Assembly (NCBI GenBank): GCA_012840485.1
Contig: DULG01000054.1
Location: 1 to 64,000 of the forward strand
Direction of reading: 5' to 3'
DNA from: Clostridia bacterium
Lineage (GTDB): Bacteria > Bacillota > Thermoanaerobacteria > Thermoanaerobacterales > Thermoanaerobacteraceae
Length of the DNA stretch: 64,000 nucleotides
The position numbers and the translations under genes were made by a program. Each line of letters starts with the position of its first letter. The stretch's first letter is position 1. The notes under the pieces were generated by a model that was given only the letters and a program-made list of their open reading frames with translations, was not told where the DNA came from and did no database searches. Below, one piece after another: positions 25,703-36,053 of the stretch.

Positions 25703-25752
25703 TATTTAATAATTTTTAAATAACAGTGTCATATTTTAAGAACAAAATTATG

Positions 25753-25781
25753 TTGACGTTGATGATTTTGTGGAATATAAT
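25753..25781 (+). promoter_or_regulatory. promoter of the glycine reductase operon
   Basis: TTGACG (25753-25758), 17-base spacer, TATAAT (25776-25781). Start is expected near 25788, about 45 bases before the riboswitch. The 347-base gap 25703-26049 is filled by this promoter, the riboswitch and its terminator. Confidence 0.75.
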
Positions 25782-25833
25782 ATAATTGAAAAGTATTTAA
25801 CAAACAATTTAATATCAATATGGGATGAAAAAT

Positions 25834-26003
25834 GCGGGAGAGACCCAACTTGGGCGCCGAAGGAGCAAGCGAGTATAAAGCCTATATATTCGCGAAACTC
25901 TCAGGCAAAAGGACCGCATTTGACCATATCCCGGAAAGCCTCTATAAAGGCACCGAAGGAGCAATTCTTCTAAAGAAGAATCTCTCAGGTAAAAAGACGG
26001 GGA
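25834..26003 (+). promoter_or_regulatory. tandem glycine riboswitch (gcvT motif)
   Basis: Two aptamers in a row. Aptamer 1 (25834-25917): GCGGGAGAGACC, GCGCCGAAGGAGCAAGC, AACTCTCAGGCAAAAGGACCGC. Aptamer 2 (about 25929-26003): CCCGGAAAGCC, GGCACCGAAGGAGCAA, CTCTCAGGTAAAAAGACGGG. Both carry the GCCGAAGGAGCAA and CTCTCAGG cores. Closing strand CGGGG of aptamer 2 overlaps the terminator's 5' arm, so glycine binding should permit transcription of the grd operon. Confidence 0.95.
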
Positions 26004-26040
26004 ATAAAAGGCGCAGTGCTTTTTATTCCCTTATTTTTTT
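26000..26040 (+). terminator. terminator controlled by glycine riboswitch
   Basis: GGGGAATAAAA (26000-26010) pairs with TTTTATTCCC (26021-26030), then a long T run (26031-26040). Confidence 0.88.
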
Positions 26041-26049
26041 GGTGATAAT

Positions 26050-26430
26050 ATGAAATATGTAATTATCACAAATAATCCCCTTGTAGCAAAGGAATATCCC
26101 CAAAAATGCGAGTTTATTGGAGGAACAATTGTTAATGTATTGACAAGATGTAGAGACCTCATCCATAAAGGGTATATTTTAATAACACATCCTCTTGCAG
26201 GAAGTGTGAAACCGAATCAATCTCCTTACAAGTCTGTTTTACTTAAGGAAAATGAAGGACCTGTCGACTTTCACAGTGTGCTAGTAGTTGAAAATTGTTT
26301 TCATAAGGTAAAGGAAATGATTGAAACATCAAATTTAAATATTCAATTAGATAAAGATGTTTTAGAAGATTTTGCGTACCTTGATAAAGAATTGATAAAA
26401 GAGGCTATTGAAACTATCAGAGAATGGTGA
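26050..26430 (+). CDS. grdX: GrdX protein
   Basis: 126 residues, the small protein that opens glycine reductase operons (MKYVIITNNPLVAKEYPQ, TRCRDLIHKGYILITHPLAG SVKPNQSPYKSV). Function unknown; always found with grd genes. Weak ribosome site GGTGATAAT. First gene after the glycine riboswitch. Confidence 0.88.
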   Translation: MKYVIITNNPLVAKEYPQKCEFIGGTIVNVLTRCRDLIHKGYILITHPLAGSVKPNQSPYKSVLLKENEGPVDFHSVLVVENCFHKVKEMIETSNLNIQLDKDVLEDFAYLDKELIKEAIETIREW

Positions 26431-26439
26431 GGTGAAATT

Positions 26440-27366
26440 ATGACTACTTTATACGATTGCCTTATAATTGGTGGAGGACCTGCCGGTTTGTCTGCGGCAA
26501 TATATGCTTCAAGGGCTAAATTAAATACTGTAGTTTTTGAAAAAAGTAAAATAGGTGGGCAAGCTGCTATAACAGATGACATAGAGAATTATCCTGGGTC
26601 AATGGAGGAGGCTACAGGACCTAAGATTGTCAAAAGGATGAGGGAACAAGCAGAGTTTTTTGGAACACAATTTATTATGGAAGAAATTAGAGGTATTGAC
26701 ATTAACGGAAAAATAAAAAAGGTGGTCACCAATAGGTGGTGCTACGAAGGAAAAACAATTATAATTGCTACAGGGGCAGAACACATTAGATTAAATGTGC
26801 CAGGAGAAAAGGAATTTATAGGTAAGGGTGTTTCTTATTGCGCAACATGTGATGCAGACTTTTTTACAGATTTGGATGTGATTGTAGTAGGTGGTGGAGA
26901 TTCGGCAATACAGGAGGCTTTATATCTTACTAAATTTGCTGAAAACGTTACAATTCTTCACAGAAGAGATAAGTTAAGAGCCAATAAATGCCTGCAGGAT
27001 AAAGCATTTAAAAATCCCAAAATAAAATTTATTTGGAACAGTGTCGTTGAAAAAATAGAAGGAGACGGAATAGTGGAAAAGGTAATAATAAGGAATGTAA
27101 AAACAGGAGAATTAAATGAAGTGAAGACGGATGGAGTCTTTGTGTTTATCGGTATGAAGCCGACGACAGAGATTTTTAAGGACTTAATTGATATGGATGA
27201 AAAAGGATATATTTTGACAGATGAAAATATGAGGACAAATGTTCCCGGGGTTTTTGCTGCAGGAGATTGCAGGGCAAAACTTTTGAGGCAAATAGTGACA
27301 GCTGCAGCGGATGGGGCAATAGCAGCAGTAGCTGCTGAGAGGTATATTGAAGAATTGGAGTGTTGA
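26440..27366 (+). CDS. trxB: thioredoxin reductase of the glycine reductase system
   Basis: 308 residues. FAD motif GGGPAGLSAAIYASRA, redox pair CATC in SYCATCDADFF (about residue 134), NADPH motif GGGDSAIQEALYL and C-terminal GVFAAGDCR. It passes electrons from NADPH to the thioredoxin encoded next, which reduces selenoprotein A during glycine reduction. Confidence 0.93.
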   Translation: MTTLYDCLIIGGGPAGLSAAIYASRAKLNTVVFEKSKIGGQAAITDDIENYPGSMEEATGPKIVKRMREQAEFFGTQFIMEEIRGIDINGKIKKVVTNRWCYEGKTIIIATGAEHIRLNVPGEKEFIGKGVSYCATCDADFFTDLDVIVVGGGDSAIQEALYLTKFAENVTILHRRDKLRANKCLQDKAFKNPKIKFIWNSVVEKIEGDGIVEKVIIRNVKTGELNEVKTDGVFVFIGMKPTTEIFKDLIDMDEKGYILTDENMRTNVPGVFAAGDCRAKLLRQIVTAAADGAIAAVAAERYIEELEC

Positions 27367-27379
27367 AAGGAGGTGAGAG

Positions 27380-27697
27380 TTGGTGGTTGAAGTGAATAAA
27401 GACAATTTTGATGAAGTAGTAAAAAAGGAAGAAAAGTTGGTCTTGATTGACTTTTGGGGACCAAAGTGCGAACAATGCCTTGCTTTAATGCCTGAAGTAG
27501 AAAAATTGGAGCAAAAATATGCAGATAAAGTTAAGTTTTGCAAACTGGATGCTTCACAAAACAGGAGATTGTGCATTTCTCTCAAAGTTTTAGGGCTTCC
27601 GACCTTTCAGCTTTACAAAAATGGGGAAAAAGTGGATGAAATATCAAAAGATGTGACAATAGAGAAGATTGAGGAGATGATAAAAAAGCATATTTAG
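27380..27697 (+). CDS. trxA: thioredoxin of the glycine reductase system
   Basis: 105 residues. The active site is GPKCEQC in place of the usual WCGPC, as in grd-linked thioredoxins. AAGGAGGTGAG at 27367-27377 serves TTG 27380 or GTG 27383. It recycles the oxidised protein A selenosulfide and glycine reductase. Confidence 0.9.
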   Translation: MVVEVNKDNFDEVVKKEEKLVLIDFWGPKCEQCLALMPEVEKLEQKYADKVKFCKLDASQNRRLCISLKVLGLPTFQLYKNGEKVDEISKDVTIEKIEEMIKKHI

Positions 27698-27710
27698 AGG
27701 AGGTGATTTT

Positions 27711-28997
27711 ATGAGACTGGAGATAGGGAATATTTATATAAAAGATGTAGTGTTTTCTGATGTAACAAAAGTAAAAGATGGAGTGCTTTACTTAAATAAA
27801 GAAGAAATAATAAAGGCTTTGAAGGAGGACAGTCGACTAGAAAAAGTGGAAATAGAAATTGCAAAGCCGGAAGAAGAAGTGAGAATAATACCAGTAAAGG
27901 ACGTAATTGAACCGCGTGTCAAAGTTAGAGGAAAAGGAGGAATATTTCCAGGGTTTATAAGCAAAGTAGAGACAGTAGGAGAGGGTAGAACCCATGTCTT
28001 AAAAGGGACAGCTGTGGTGACAACCGGAAGGATTGTGGGATTCCAGGAAGGCATAATTGACATGTCAGGGGAAGGTGCAAAATATACTCCTTTTTCGAAG
28101 CTTATAAATATTGTAGTGGTGTGTGAACCCGTAGAAGGGCTTCCAAAACATGAACATGAGGAAGTTGTAAGAATAGCTGGTTTAAAAGCAGCAGCTTTGA
28201 TAGGGGAAGCTGGAAGAGATGTAGAACCTGATGAGATAAAGGAATATGAAACTTTGCCACTCCTTGAAAGTGTGAAAAAGTATCCTGATTTGCCCAGAGT
28301 AGGATATATTTATATGCTGCAAAGCCAGGGGTTGCTTCACGATACTTATGTGTATGGAGTTGATGCTAAGAAAATTGTTCCAACTTTCATTTATCCTACA
28401 GAAGTGATGGACGGGGCTATAGTCAGCGGCAATTGCGTTTCAGCCTGCGATAAAAATACCACCTATGTTCACATGAATAATCCAATCATAGAAGACTTAT
28501 ATGAGAAACACGGCAAAGAAATAAATTTGGTGGGAATAATCATAACAAATGAAAATGTCACACTAGCGGACAAAGAAAGGTCTTCTGATTATACGGCCAA
28601 ATTGGCAGAGTATCTTGGACTTGAAGGAGTTATTATTTCAGAAGAGGGGTTTGGGAATCCAGATACAGACCTAATAATGAACTGTCACAAGTTGGAGGAA
28701 AAAGGGATAAAGACAGTTCTTTTAACAGATGAGTTTGCTGGAAGGGATGGCCTGTCACAATCCCTTGCAGACGCAGATCCTAGGGCGAATGCTGTTGTGA
28801 CAGCAGGAAATGCAAATGAAATAGTAAAACTTCCCAAAATGAAAAGAGTGATAGGACATATAGAAGCGGCTAATGTAATAGCAGGTGGATTTGAAGGTAG
28901 CTTAGAAGCGGATGGAAGTATAACTGTAGAGTTACAGGCTATCACTGGTTCCACTTCAGAAGTAGGGTTTACTAAATTGACTGCAAGAGAATATTAA
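27711..28997 (+). CDS. grdE: glycine reductase complex component B, alpha/beta precursor
   Basis: 428 residues. Proprotein that self-cleaves at Asn-Cys in SGNCVSACDKNT (near residue 242), producing a pyruvoyl-type group that activates glycine. Second substrate-binding subunit alongside selenoprotein GrdB. ATG with GAGGAGGTG upstream; full length compared with the family. Confidence 0.94.
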   Translation: MRLEIGNIYIKDVVFSDVTKVKDGVLYLNKEEIIKALKEDSRLEKVEIEIAKPEEEVRIIPVKDVIEPRVKVRGKGGIFPGFISKVETVGEGRTHVLKGTAVVTTGRIVGFQEGIIDMSGEGAKYTPFSKLINIVVVCEPVEGLPKHEHEEVVRIAGLKAAALIGEAGRDVEPDEIKEYETLPLLESVKKYPDLPRVGYIYMLQSQGLLHDTYVYGVDAKKIVPTFIYPTEVMDGAIVSGNCVSACDKNTTYVHMNNPIIEDLYEKHGKEINLVGIIITNENVTLADKERSSDYTAKLAEYLGLEGVIISEEGFGNPDTDLIMNCHKLEEKGIKTVLLTDEFAGRDGLSQSLADADPRANAVVTAGNANEIVKLPKMKRVIGHIEAANVIAGGFEGSLEADGSITVELQAITGSTSEVGFTKLTAREY

Positions 28998-29016
28998 AAA
29001 TAGGAGGTAGATATCA

Positions 29017-29481
29017 ATGTTGGAAGGTAAAAAAGTGATAATAGTGGGAGACAGAGATGGAATACCAGGTCCTGCTATTGAAGAGTGCATAAAGACTACT
29101 GAAGCAGAAATAGTGTTTACTGCTACTGAATGCTTTGTCTGAACTGCTGCAGGAGCAATGGACCTTGAGATTCAAGGTAGGATTAAGGAGTTAGCAGAAA
29201 AATACGGTGCTGGAAATATAGTCGTGATTTTAGGAAGCAATGAGGCAGAAGCAGCAGGTTTAGCTGCGGAAACTGTGACAAATGGAGATCCTACCTATGC
29301 AGGTCCGTTGGCAGGAGTCCCGTTGGGACTCAGAGTTTACCACATATTAGAAGAGGAAATAAAGAAGGAGATAGACCCTAATGTGTATGAAGAACAGGTC
29401 GGCATGATGGAGATGGTGTTAGATGTTGAGGCAATTTCTAAAGAAGTCAGGTCTATAAGAGAACAGTATTCAAAATATTAA
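29017..29481 (+). CDS. grdA: glycine reductase selenoprotein A (Sec at 42)
   Basis: 154 residues with an in-frame UGA (29140-29142) read as selenocysteine in [13 protein letters not shown], the invariant GrdA motif. ATG 29017 follows TAGGAGGTAG. Small hairpins lie 3' of the UGA: TGCT/AGCA (29145-29157) and ACCTTGA/TCAAGGT (29162-29178); one may be the bacterial SECIS. Protein A carries the carboxymethyl-selenoether between components B and C. A frame reading that stops at the UGA, or starts after it, is misleading. Confidence 0.95.
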
Positions 29482-29506
29482 GTTTTCCTCGAAAGGAGGA
29501 GGTAAT

Positions 29507-30805
29507 TTGTTAAGGGTTGTCCATTATTTAAATCAGTTTTTTGGGCAAATTGGAGGAGAGGACAAAGCCTCAATTCCGCCCATGGTAAAAGAAGGACCGG
29601 TAGGTCCGGGAATGGCTTTTAAAGGTTCTTTTGGTGATAAAGCAGAGATTGTAGCAACAGTAATTTGTGGAGACAGCTATTTTAATGAAAATATTGAAAA
29701 GGCTACAGAAGAAATTCTTCAGATGATTGAAAAATACAAGCCGGATGTTTTTATAGCAGGTCCTGCTTTTAACGCAGGGAGATATGGCACGGCCTGTGGG
29801 ACAATATGCAAAGCCGTCCAAGACAAATTTGGCATTCCGGCAGTAACTGGAATGTATCCTGAAAATCCAGGTGTTGACTTGTATAAGAAAAATGTGTACA
29901 TCATAAAGACTACAGATTCAGCGGCAGGAATGAAGGATGCAGTAGCCAAAATGGCAAAACTGACTTTGAAATTAGGCTTTAAGGAAAACATAGGGGCACA
30001 TGAAGAAGAAGGCTATATACCAAGAGGGATGAGAAAAAATATCTTTGTAGTGGAAAGAGGTTCTAAAAGAGCGGTGGAAATGCTCATCAAAAAACTAAAG
30101 GGGGAGCCTTTTACAACAGAATATCCTATGCCAGATTTTGATAGAGTTTCTCCTGCCAAGGCTGTAAAAGTAAAAGAATCTCTCATTGCTCTTGTTACTT
30201 CAGGAGGAATTGTCCCTAAGGGAAATCCTGACCATATTGAATCTTCCAATGCTTCTAAGTACGGGAAATATGTTATAGAAGGAATAGATAATTTAACAAA
30301 TAAGACCCATGAAACAGCTCATGGAGGATATGACCCTGTGTATGCCAATGAAGACCCTGATAGGGTGCTTCCTGTTGATGTGTTAAGAGAATTAGAAAGA
30401 GAAGGCAAAATAGGTAAACTTTATAGATATTACTATGCAACTGTAGGGAATGGTACTGCTGTTGCAAGTGCTAAAAAATATGCTCAAAGTATAGCTAAAG
30501 AACTTATTGCCGATGGAGTAAAGGCTGTTATTCTTACCTCTACCTGAGGAACCTGTACTCGTTGCGGTGCAACGATGGTAAAGGAATTAGAAAGAGCAGG
30601 TATCCCTACTGTTCACATTTGTACTATAGTTCCAATATCAAAAACAGTAGGAGCAAATAGAATTGTGCCGGCGGTGGCTATACCCCATCCATTAGGTAAT
30701 CCTTCTCTTGGGTTTAAAGAGGAATACGCTTTAAGAAAAAAATTAATAGAGAAAGCGTTGAAAGCTCTGGAAACAGATATAGAAAGTCAGACAGTCTTTG
30801 AATAA
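29507..30805 (+). CDS. grdB: glycine reductase component B gamma, selenoprotein (Sec at 347)
   Basis: 432 residues. TTG start 29507 sits after GGAGGAGG and gives MLRVVHYLNQFFGQIGGED, the family N-terminus. In-frame UGA at 30545-30547 in LTSTUGTCTRCGA is selenocysteine. The hairpin CGTTGC-GGT-GCAACG (30560-30574), 12 bases after the UGA, is the likely SECIS. The selenocysteine adds to glycine bound to the pyruvoyl group. Confidence 0.95.
30560..30574 (+). promoter_or_regulatory. bacterial SECIS hairpin in grdB
   Basis: Six-pair stem CGTTGC / GCAACG with loop GGT starting 12 bases after the UGA. This is the position and apical G-U loop expected for SelB binding. Confidence 0.7.
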
Positions 30806-30812
30806 ATAGTAA

Positions 30813-30835
30813 GCAGCTCTTTTCAAAAGAGCTGC
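30813..30835 (+). terminator. hairpin between grdB and grdC
   Basis: GCAGCTCTTTT (30813-30823) pairs with AAAAGAGCTGC (30825-30835). The T run after it is short (AATTTC), so it may attenuate transcription or protect the upstream mRNA rather than stop it. Confidence 0.5.
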
Positions 30836-30861
30836 AATTTCATGCGAAAGGAGTGACTCGG

Positions 30862-32391
30862 ATGAATCCAGTGATAAAAGGTTGTAGTTATATATTGGTG
30901 CATGTACCTAATATTATGGTAGAAGGTGGAACGACTCAAATCTTAGAGAAGGAGAACAAAAATTCTGAATACATTCAAAAGCTAAATGACCATATAAGGT
31001 CTTACGAAGAGTGTATAGCTTATGCGCCAAACCAAGCATATATAGGGAATATATACCCTGATGAACTCTACAATATTCCCAAACCTTGGTATCAAAATTT
31101 AGTTTCTCCTAAGAGATTTGGAGAGTTTGGAGAAATAATGCCTGAAGATGAATTTTACGCTTTAATGCAGATATCGGATGTTTTCGATTTAGTACTTTTA
31201 GAAAAGAAATTTGTAGAAGAGGTCAAAGAAAAGCTTAAAAATCATCCTTTGATTAATGAAAAAGATTTGGCTAAGCTAAAAGAAGGGGTTTCTTTAGAGG
31301 AAATAGAAAAGCAAATAGATAACAAAGCAGTCCCATTGAGGTTTAAGGGGAAAATAGTAGGATGTGTAAAAAAAGCTCATGACAAGGATGTGACTCTTTC
31401 TTCTCATGTGATGATGGAAAATTTAGCAACAAAGGCTTCTGCTGTATTAGCTTTCAAATATTTACTAAAAAACACGGGAATAAACGTGGAAGAAATAGAG
31501 TATATTTTGGAGTGCTCTGAGGAAGCTTGTGGAGATATGAATCAGAGGGGTGGAGGAAATTTTGCCAAAGCTATTGGTGAGGTTGTAGGTTGTAGCAATG
31601 CTACAGGAGCAGATGTAAGGGGATTTTGTGCAGGACCCTCCCACGCCCTCTTAAGTGCAGCTGCCTTAGTGAGCGCCGGGGTCTTCAAGAATGTGGTAGT
31701 GGTAGCAGGAGGAGCGACTGCAAAGTTGGGAATGAATGGCAGAGACCATGTCAAAAAGGGCATGCCTCTTCTTGAAGATGTCTTGGGAGGATTTGCAGTA
31801 TTGGTTTCTGCAAATGACGGTATAAACCCACTTATAAGATTGGATAGCATTGGCAGACATACAATAGGTGCAGGGGCTTCGCCTCAAGCAGTTATGCATG
31901 CAGTTGTAGTTGAACCTCTTGAAAGATTAGGACTTAGAATAACGGATGTTGACAAATATTCAGTTGAAATGCAAAACCCGGAGATAACAGAACCAGCAGG
32001 AGCAGGGGATGTACCTAAAGCCAACTATAAGATGATTGCAGCATTGGGAGTAAAGCGCGGAGATATAGATAAAAGTCAAATGGAAGAATTTATATTAAAA
32101 CATGGAATGCCCGGTTTTGCTCCAACACAAGGCCATATACCCTCGGGGATTCCTATATTGGGATATGCGAGAAAAAAAATATTGAAAGGCGAACTAAAAA
32201 GAGTGATGTCAATAGGCAAGGGTAGTCTTTTCTTGGCGCGCATGACAAATCTATTTGATGGAATTTCAATGATTATAGAAGCAAATCCAGGAATAAAAGA
32301 AGAAAAAGGCCCCGAAGAAAAGGAAATAAGGGGAATGATAGCAAAGGTTTTGAGGGACTTTGCGGAGCATCTCATTAATAGTGAGGTGTAA
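30862..32391 (+). CDS. grdC: glycine reductase complex component C, beta subunit
   Basis: About 509 residues with a FabH/thiolase-like fold. ECSEEACGDMNQRGGGN and GFCAGPSHALLSAAAL mark the acetyl-transfer site region. Component C converts the carboxymethyl-seleno intermediate to acetyl phosphate. AAAGGAG at 30847-30853 selects ATG 30862. Followed after 3 bases by grdD. Confidence 0.93.
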   Translation: MNPVIKGCSYILVHVPNIMVEGGTTQILEKENKNSEYIQKLNDHIRSYEECIAYAPNQAYIGNIYPDELYNIPKPWYQNLVSPKRFGEFGEIMPEDEFYALMQISDVFDLVLLEKKFVEEVKEKLKNHPLINEKDLAKLKEGVSLEEIEKQIDNKAVPLRFKGKIVGCVKKAHDKDVTLSSHVMMENLATKASAVLAFKYLLKNTGINVEEIEYILECSEEACGDMNQRGGGNFAKAIGEVVGCSNATGADVRGFCAGPSHALLSAAALVSAGVFKNVVVVAGGATAKLGMNGRDHVKKGMPLLEDVLGGFAVLVSANDGINPLIRLDSIGRHTIGAGASPQAVMHAVVVEPLERLGLRITDVDKYSVEMQNPEITEPAGAGDVPKANYKMIAALGVKRGDIDKSQMEEFILKHGMPGFAPTQGHIPSGIPILGYARKKILKGELKRVMSIGKGSLFLARMTNLFDGISMIIEANPGIKEEKGPEEKEIRGMIAKVLRDFAEHLINSEV

Positions 32392-32394
32392 AAA

Positions 32395-33534
32395 ATGAAC
32401 AAACGTATTATTGCAGATATATTTAACCAAATGGCAGATTTTGTTGAAAAAGGGGAATACACAAAAAAAATAAAAGTGGGAATAACCACTTTGGGCAGTG
32501 AACACGGCAGCTCTGAGATGATTTTGGGAGCGGAGATGGCACAAAGCAAATTTAGCGATGTTGAGGTATTACTCATTGGAGACAGAGGTAGTAGCAATTT
32601 AAAATCTTATGAGGCAAAAACTCTTGAAGAGTGCCATCAAATTATGGAGCGATTATTAGATGAAGGTGAATTAGACGCCTGTGTCACAATGCATTATAAT
32701 TTTCCTCTGGGAGTTGCAACTGTGGGAAGGGTTGTAACACCTGCTAAAGGAAAAGAACTTCTCATAGCTACTACAACTGGAACAGCTGCTTTTGACAGAA
32801 TAGAGGCAATGGTGAGAAATGCGATATATGGAAATATTGTGGCAAGGGCGTTGGGAATTGAAAGACCTACTATAGGTATTTTAAATGTAGATGGTTCAAG
32901 GCAAGTTGAAAGGATTTTAAAACAGCTCAAAGAAAAAGGTTATGACCTGAATTTTGCAATTTCGTCAAGACAAGATGGCGGAGTGATAATGAGAGGAAAT
33001 GACATTTTGTCTGCTTCCTGTGATGTAATGGTGACAGATACTTTGACAGGGAATATAATTGTGAAGCTTTTATCTGCTTATACCACAGGAGGCGATTACG
33101 AGGCATTAGGTTATGGGTATGGGCCGGGTATAGGAGAAAACTGCAAGAAGCTTATATTGATTTTATCCCGAGCATCTGGATCACCTGTAGCAGCCAATGC
33201 CATAAAATTTGCTGCAGAACTGATAAAAGGTAGACTTTTTGAGATTGTCTTAAAAGAGTTTGAAGCAGCTAAAAAAGCGGGATTTGAAGAAATTATAAAA
33301 GACATGAGAGACAAAGAAGCACCAAAAAAGCAAACTGATGCTAAAATTCCTGAGAAAAAACCTGTTACAGAGGAAATATATGGAATTGACATCTTGGAAC
33401 TTGAAGATATGGTGAAGTTGTTGTGGGTGAAAGGGATTTACGCTGAAAGCGGAATGGGTTGTACAGGGCCTGTAATTCTTGTAAATAAAGAAGATTACCA
33501 AAAAGCATTAGAAATTGTAAATAAAACGAAGTGA
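32395..33534 (+). CDS. grdD: glycine reductase complex component C, alpha subunit
   Basis: 379 residues, PlsX-like fold. GITTLGSEHGSSEMILGAEM at the N-terminus and ESGMGCTGPVIL near the C-terminus are family marks. It completes acetyl phosphate formation with GrdC, from which the cell gains ATP. A small GC hairpin AAGGCC/GGCCTT lies in the 77-base gap before selD. Confidence 0.93.
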   Translation: MNKRIIADIFNQMADFVEKGEYTKKIKVGITTLGSEHGSSEMILGAEMAQSKFSDVEVLLIGDRGSSNLKSYEAKTLEECHQIMERLLDEGELDACVTMHYNFPLGVATVGRVVTPAKGKELLIATTTGTAAFDRIEAMVRNAIYGNIVARALGIERPTIGILNVDGSRQVERILKQLKEKGYDLNFAISSRQDGGVIMRGNDILSASCDVMVTDTLTGNIIVKLLSAYTTGGDYEALGYGYGPGIGENCKKLILILSRASGSPVAANAIKFAAELIKGRLFEIVLKEFEAAKKAGFEEIIKDMRDKEAPKKQTDAKIPEKKPVTEEIYGIDILELEDMVKLLWVKGIYAESGMGCTGPVILVNKEDYQKALEIVNKTK

Positions 33535-33611
33535 TATAGAGTATTTTATTCTTCTTCTCCGAAACATTGTGACAAGGCCCTGGGCCTTTATACAGAAAGG
33601 AGGTAGTGGGA

Positions 33612-34646
33612 ATGATAGAAAGAGTAAAGCTTACACAGTTGACAAAAAGTGCAGGTTGAGCAGCGAAAATTGGCCCTGAGGCCTTGGCACAGGTTCTGTG
33701 CCAGTTAGAGATAACTTCTAATGAAAATTTATTAGTGGGTTTAAACACCAACGACGATGCGGCAGTATACAAGCTAAACGAAGAGATAGCTATAGTTCAC
33801 ACAATTGATTACTTTACTCCTGTAGTAGATGACCCCTATGACTTTGGGCAAATTGCGGCAGCCAACGCTTTAAGCGATGTGTACGCTATGGGAGGAACTC
33901 CTTTATTTGCACTGAATGTGGTCTGCTTTCCAGCATCCTATCTTGATGTTTTAAAAGAAGTATTGAGAGGTGGAAATGATAAAGTAAAAGAAGCTGGTGC
34001 CTTTATAGCAGGTGGTCATACCATTGAAGATGAAGAGCCTAAATACGGGTTGAGTGTTACCGGCATTGTAAATCCTAGAAAAGTGGTAAAGAATAGCACT
34101 GCAAAGCCAGGAGATGTGCTCATTTTGACGAAGCCCATAGGTATTGGAGTGATAAATACAGCGATAAAAGGGGAGATGTGCCCACCTCATGTGCATTCAC
34201 TGGCAGTTGATGTGATGAAATATTTAAACAAAGATGCCTCACAGATGATGATGGAAGTTGGGGTCAATGCCTGCACTGATATAACAGGTTTTGGACTATT
34301 AGGTCATGCATATGAAATGGCTTCTTCTAGTGGAGTTACCATTGAATTTAACAAAAATGCAATACCTTTAATTGAAGGTGCGAAAGACTTAGCGGAAATG
34401 GGTTTAATTCCAGGTGGATGCTATAGAAACAAAAATTATTTAAAAAGAGAAGTTTATTTAGAAAATGTGGAAGATGTGCTTGCTGATTTAATGTTTGATC
34501 CTCAAACTTCAGGAGGATTATTGATATCAGTAGAAGAGGAGAAGGCAGATGAATTGTATCAAAAACTCAATAAAAAATTGAAATTTGGTGCTTTTATTGT
34601 AGGTTGTGTGAGAAAAAAACAAGACTATGACATATACGTTAAATAA
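33612..34646 (+). CDS. selD: selenide, water dikinase (selenophosphate synthase), selenoprotein (Sec at 16)
   Basis: About 344 residues. ATG 33612 with AGGAGG upstream reads MIERVKLTQLTKSAG, then UGA (33657-33659) as selenocysteine, then AAKIGPEAL. This Sec replaces the catalytic Cys of E. coli SelD. Two hairpins follow: GGCC-CTGA-GGCC (33672-33683) and GGCACAG-GTT-CTGTGCC (33686-33702). It makes selenophosphate from selenide and ATP for SelA and thus needs its own product. Confidence 0.94.
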
Positions 34647-34667
34647 CTCCGATGAGGGGAGTTTGCT

Positions 34668-36053
34668 ATGGAAAATTTGTACAGGATGCTTCCTTCAGTA
34701 GATGAAATATTGAAGGAAGGAAAAATAGCTGAAGTTTTGAAATTTAACAAGAGGGAAGTAGTTAAAAAAATTGCAAGAGACGTACTTGAAAAATATAGGG
34801 AGAAAATCAGAACAAGGGAGATAGAAGAATTTAACAGAGAAGAAATAACAGAAGAGATTCTAAGTCAAATTGAAAAGCGAAAAAAGATGAACTTGAGGAG
34901 GGTGGTGAATGGTACAGGCATCATCATTCATACGAATCTTGGTAGGTCCTTATTTCCTCCTCAAGTAAAAGAATACTTGTGGAATGTGGCGTGTTACTAT
35001 TCTACCTTAGAATACGATGTAGAAAAAGGAGAAAGAGGTTCAAGGTATTCTCATGTGGAAGAAATTTTGTGTGAACTTTTAAGTGTCGAAGCTGCGTTAG
35101 TTGTAAATAACAATGCAGCAGCTGTACTGCTGGCACTTAATACTCTCGCTAAAGGAAAAGAAGTTATAGTTTCAAGAGGGCAACTCATTGAAATAGGGGG
35201 TTCTTTTAGGATCCCCGATGTGATGCTTCAAAGTGGTGCAATTTTAAAAGAAGTGGGGACGACGAATAAAACCTATGACTACGATTATATAAATGCTATT
35301 TCTGAGAACACAGCTCTTTTGTTAAAAGTCCATACCAGCAACTATAGAATTGTCGGCTTTACTCACGACATAGGCACAGAAGAATTGGTGCAAATTGGGA
35401 TAAAGTACAACCTTCCTACTATGGAAGACCTAGGAAGTGGAGTAATGGTAGACCTTAGGGAATATGGTTTGGCGTATGAACCGACAGTTCAAGATGTGGT
35501 AAAAGCAGGAGTAGATATAATTACTTTCAGTGGTGATAAGCTTTTAGGGGGTCCTCAGGCAGGAATAATCATTGGCAAGAAAAAATATATCGACCTCATG
35601 AAGAAAAATCCTCTCACAAGGGCATTGCGGGTAGACAAACTCTGCCTTGTTTCATTAGAGAGAATACTCAGAATTTACAGAGATTCTAATCCAGTAGAGC
35701 TTATTCCTACTTTAAAAATGTTAACAGCAAGACCCCAAGATTTATATAAAAAGGCGGTTAATTTGAAGGAAAGTATTTTGAGTATAACAAAAATTAAGTC
35801 ACAACTTACACAGATTAGCTCTCTATCAGGTGGAGGTTCTTTACCAGAAGAAAATTTACCCTCTTACGGTGTTACAGTAGAAATTGAAGGATTGAGTGCA
35901 AATGAATTAGAAAAAAGATTGAGGATTAGAGAAATACCGATTATAACGCGAATAATTTCTGATGTAGTTACAATAGATGTTAGAACGCTTGTAGAAGGAG
36001 ACGAAGATATAATTGTAAAGGCTTTAAAAGAGGTAACGGGGGTGTGCCAATGA
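34668..36053 (+). CDS. selA: L-seryl-tRNA(Sec) selenium transferase
   Basis: 461 residues, PLP-dependent. The Schiff-base Lys lies in [14 protein letters not shown], and [18 protein letters not shown] is the N-terminal signature. It converts Ser-tRNA(Sec) to Sec-tRNA(Sec) using selenophosphate from SelD. The last codons overlap selB. Confidence 0.95.
   Translation: MENLYRMLPSVDEILKEGKIAEVLKFNKREVVKKIARDVLEKYREKIRTREIEEFNREEITEEILSQIEKRKKMNLRRVVNGTGIIIHTNLGRSLFPPQVKEYLWNVACYYSTLEYDVEKGERGSRYSHVEEILCELLSVEAALVVNNNAAAVLLALNTLAKGKEVIVSRGQLIEIGGSFRIPDVMLQSGAILKEVGTTNKTYDYDYINAISENTALLLKVHTSNYRIVGFTHDIGTEELVQIGIKYNLPTMEDLGSGVMVDLREYGLAYEPTVQDVVKAGVDIITFSGDKLLGGPQAGIIIGKKKYIDLMKKNPLTRALRVDKLCLVSLERILRIYRDSNPVELIPTLKMLTARPQDLYKKAVNLKESILSITKIKSQLTQISSLSGGGSLPEENLPSYGVTVEIEGLSANELEKRLRIREIPIITRIISDVVTIDVRTLVEGDEDIIVKALKEVTGVCQ

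Noticed and set aside
25770-26053. Two short open frames of about 70 codons
   Set aside because: They lie across the tandem glycine riboswitch and have no ribosome site or protein-like composition.
29158-29481. Separate short protein starting after the grdA UGA
   Set aside because: The UGA sits in the invariant [13 protein letters not shown] motif and the upstream part starts with a good ribosome site; it is one selenoprotein.
30575-30805. Separate 76-residue protein after grdB
   Set aside because: It is the C-terminal end of GrdB after the selenocysteine codon at 30545-30547.
33684-34646. selD starting at a late ATG
   Set aside because: That start would drop the catalytic region; ATG 33612 with AGGAGG and an in-frame Sec codon fits the family.
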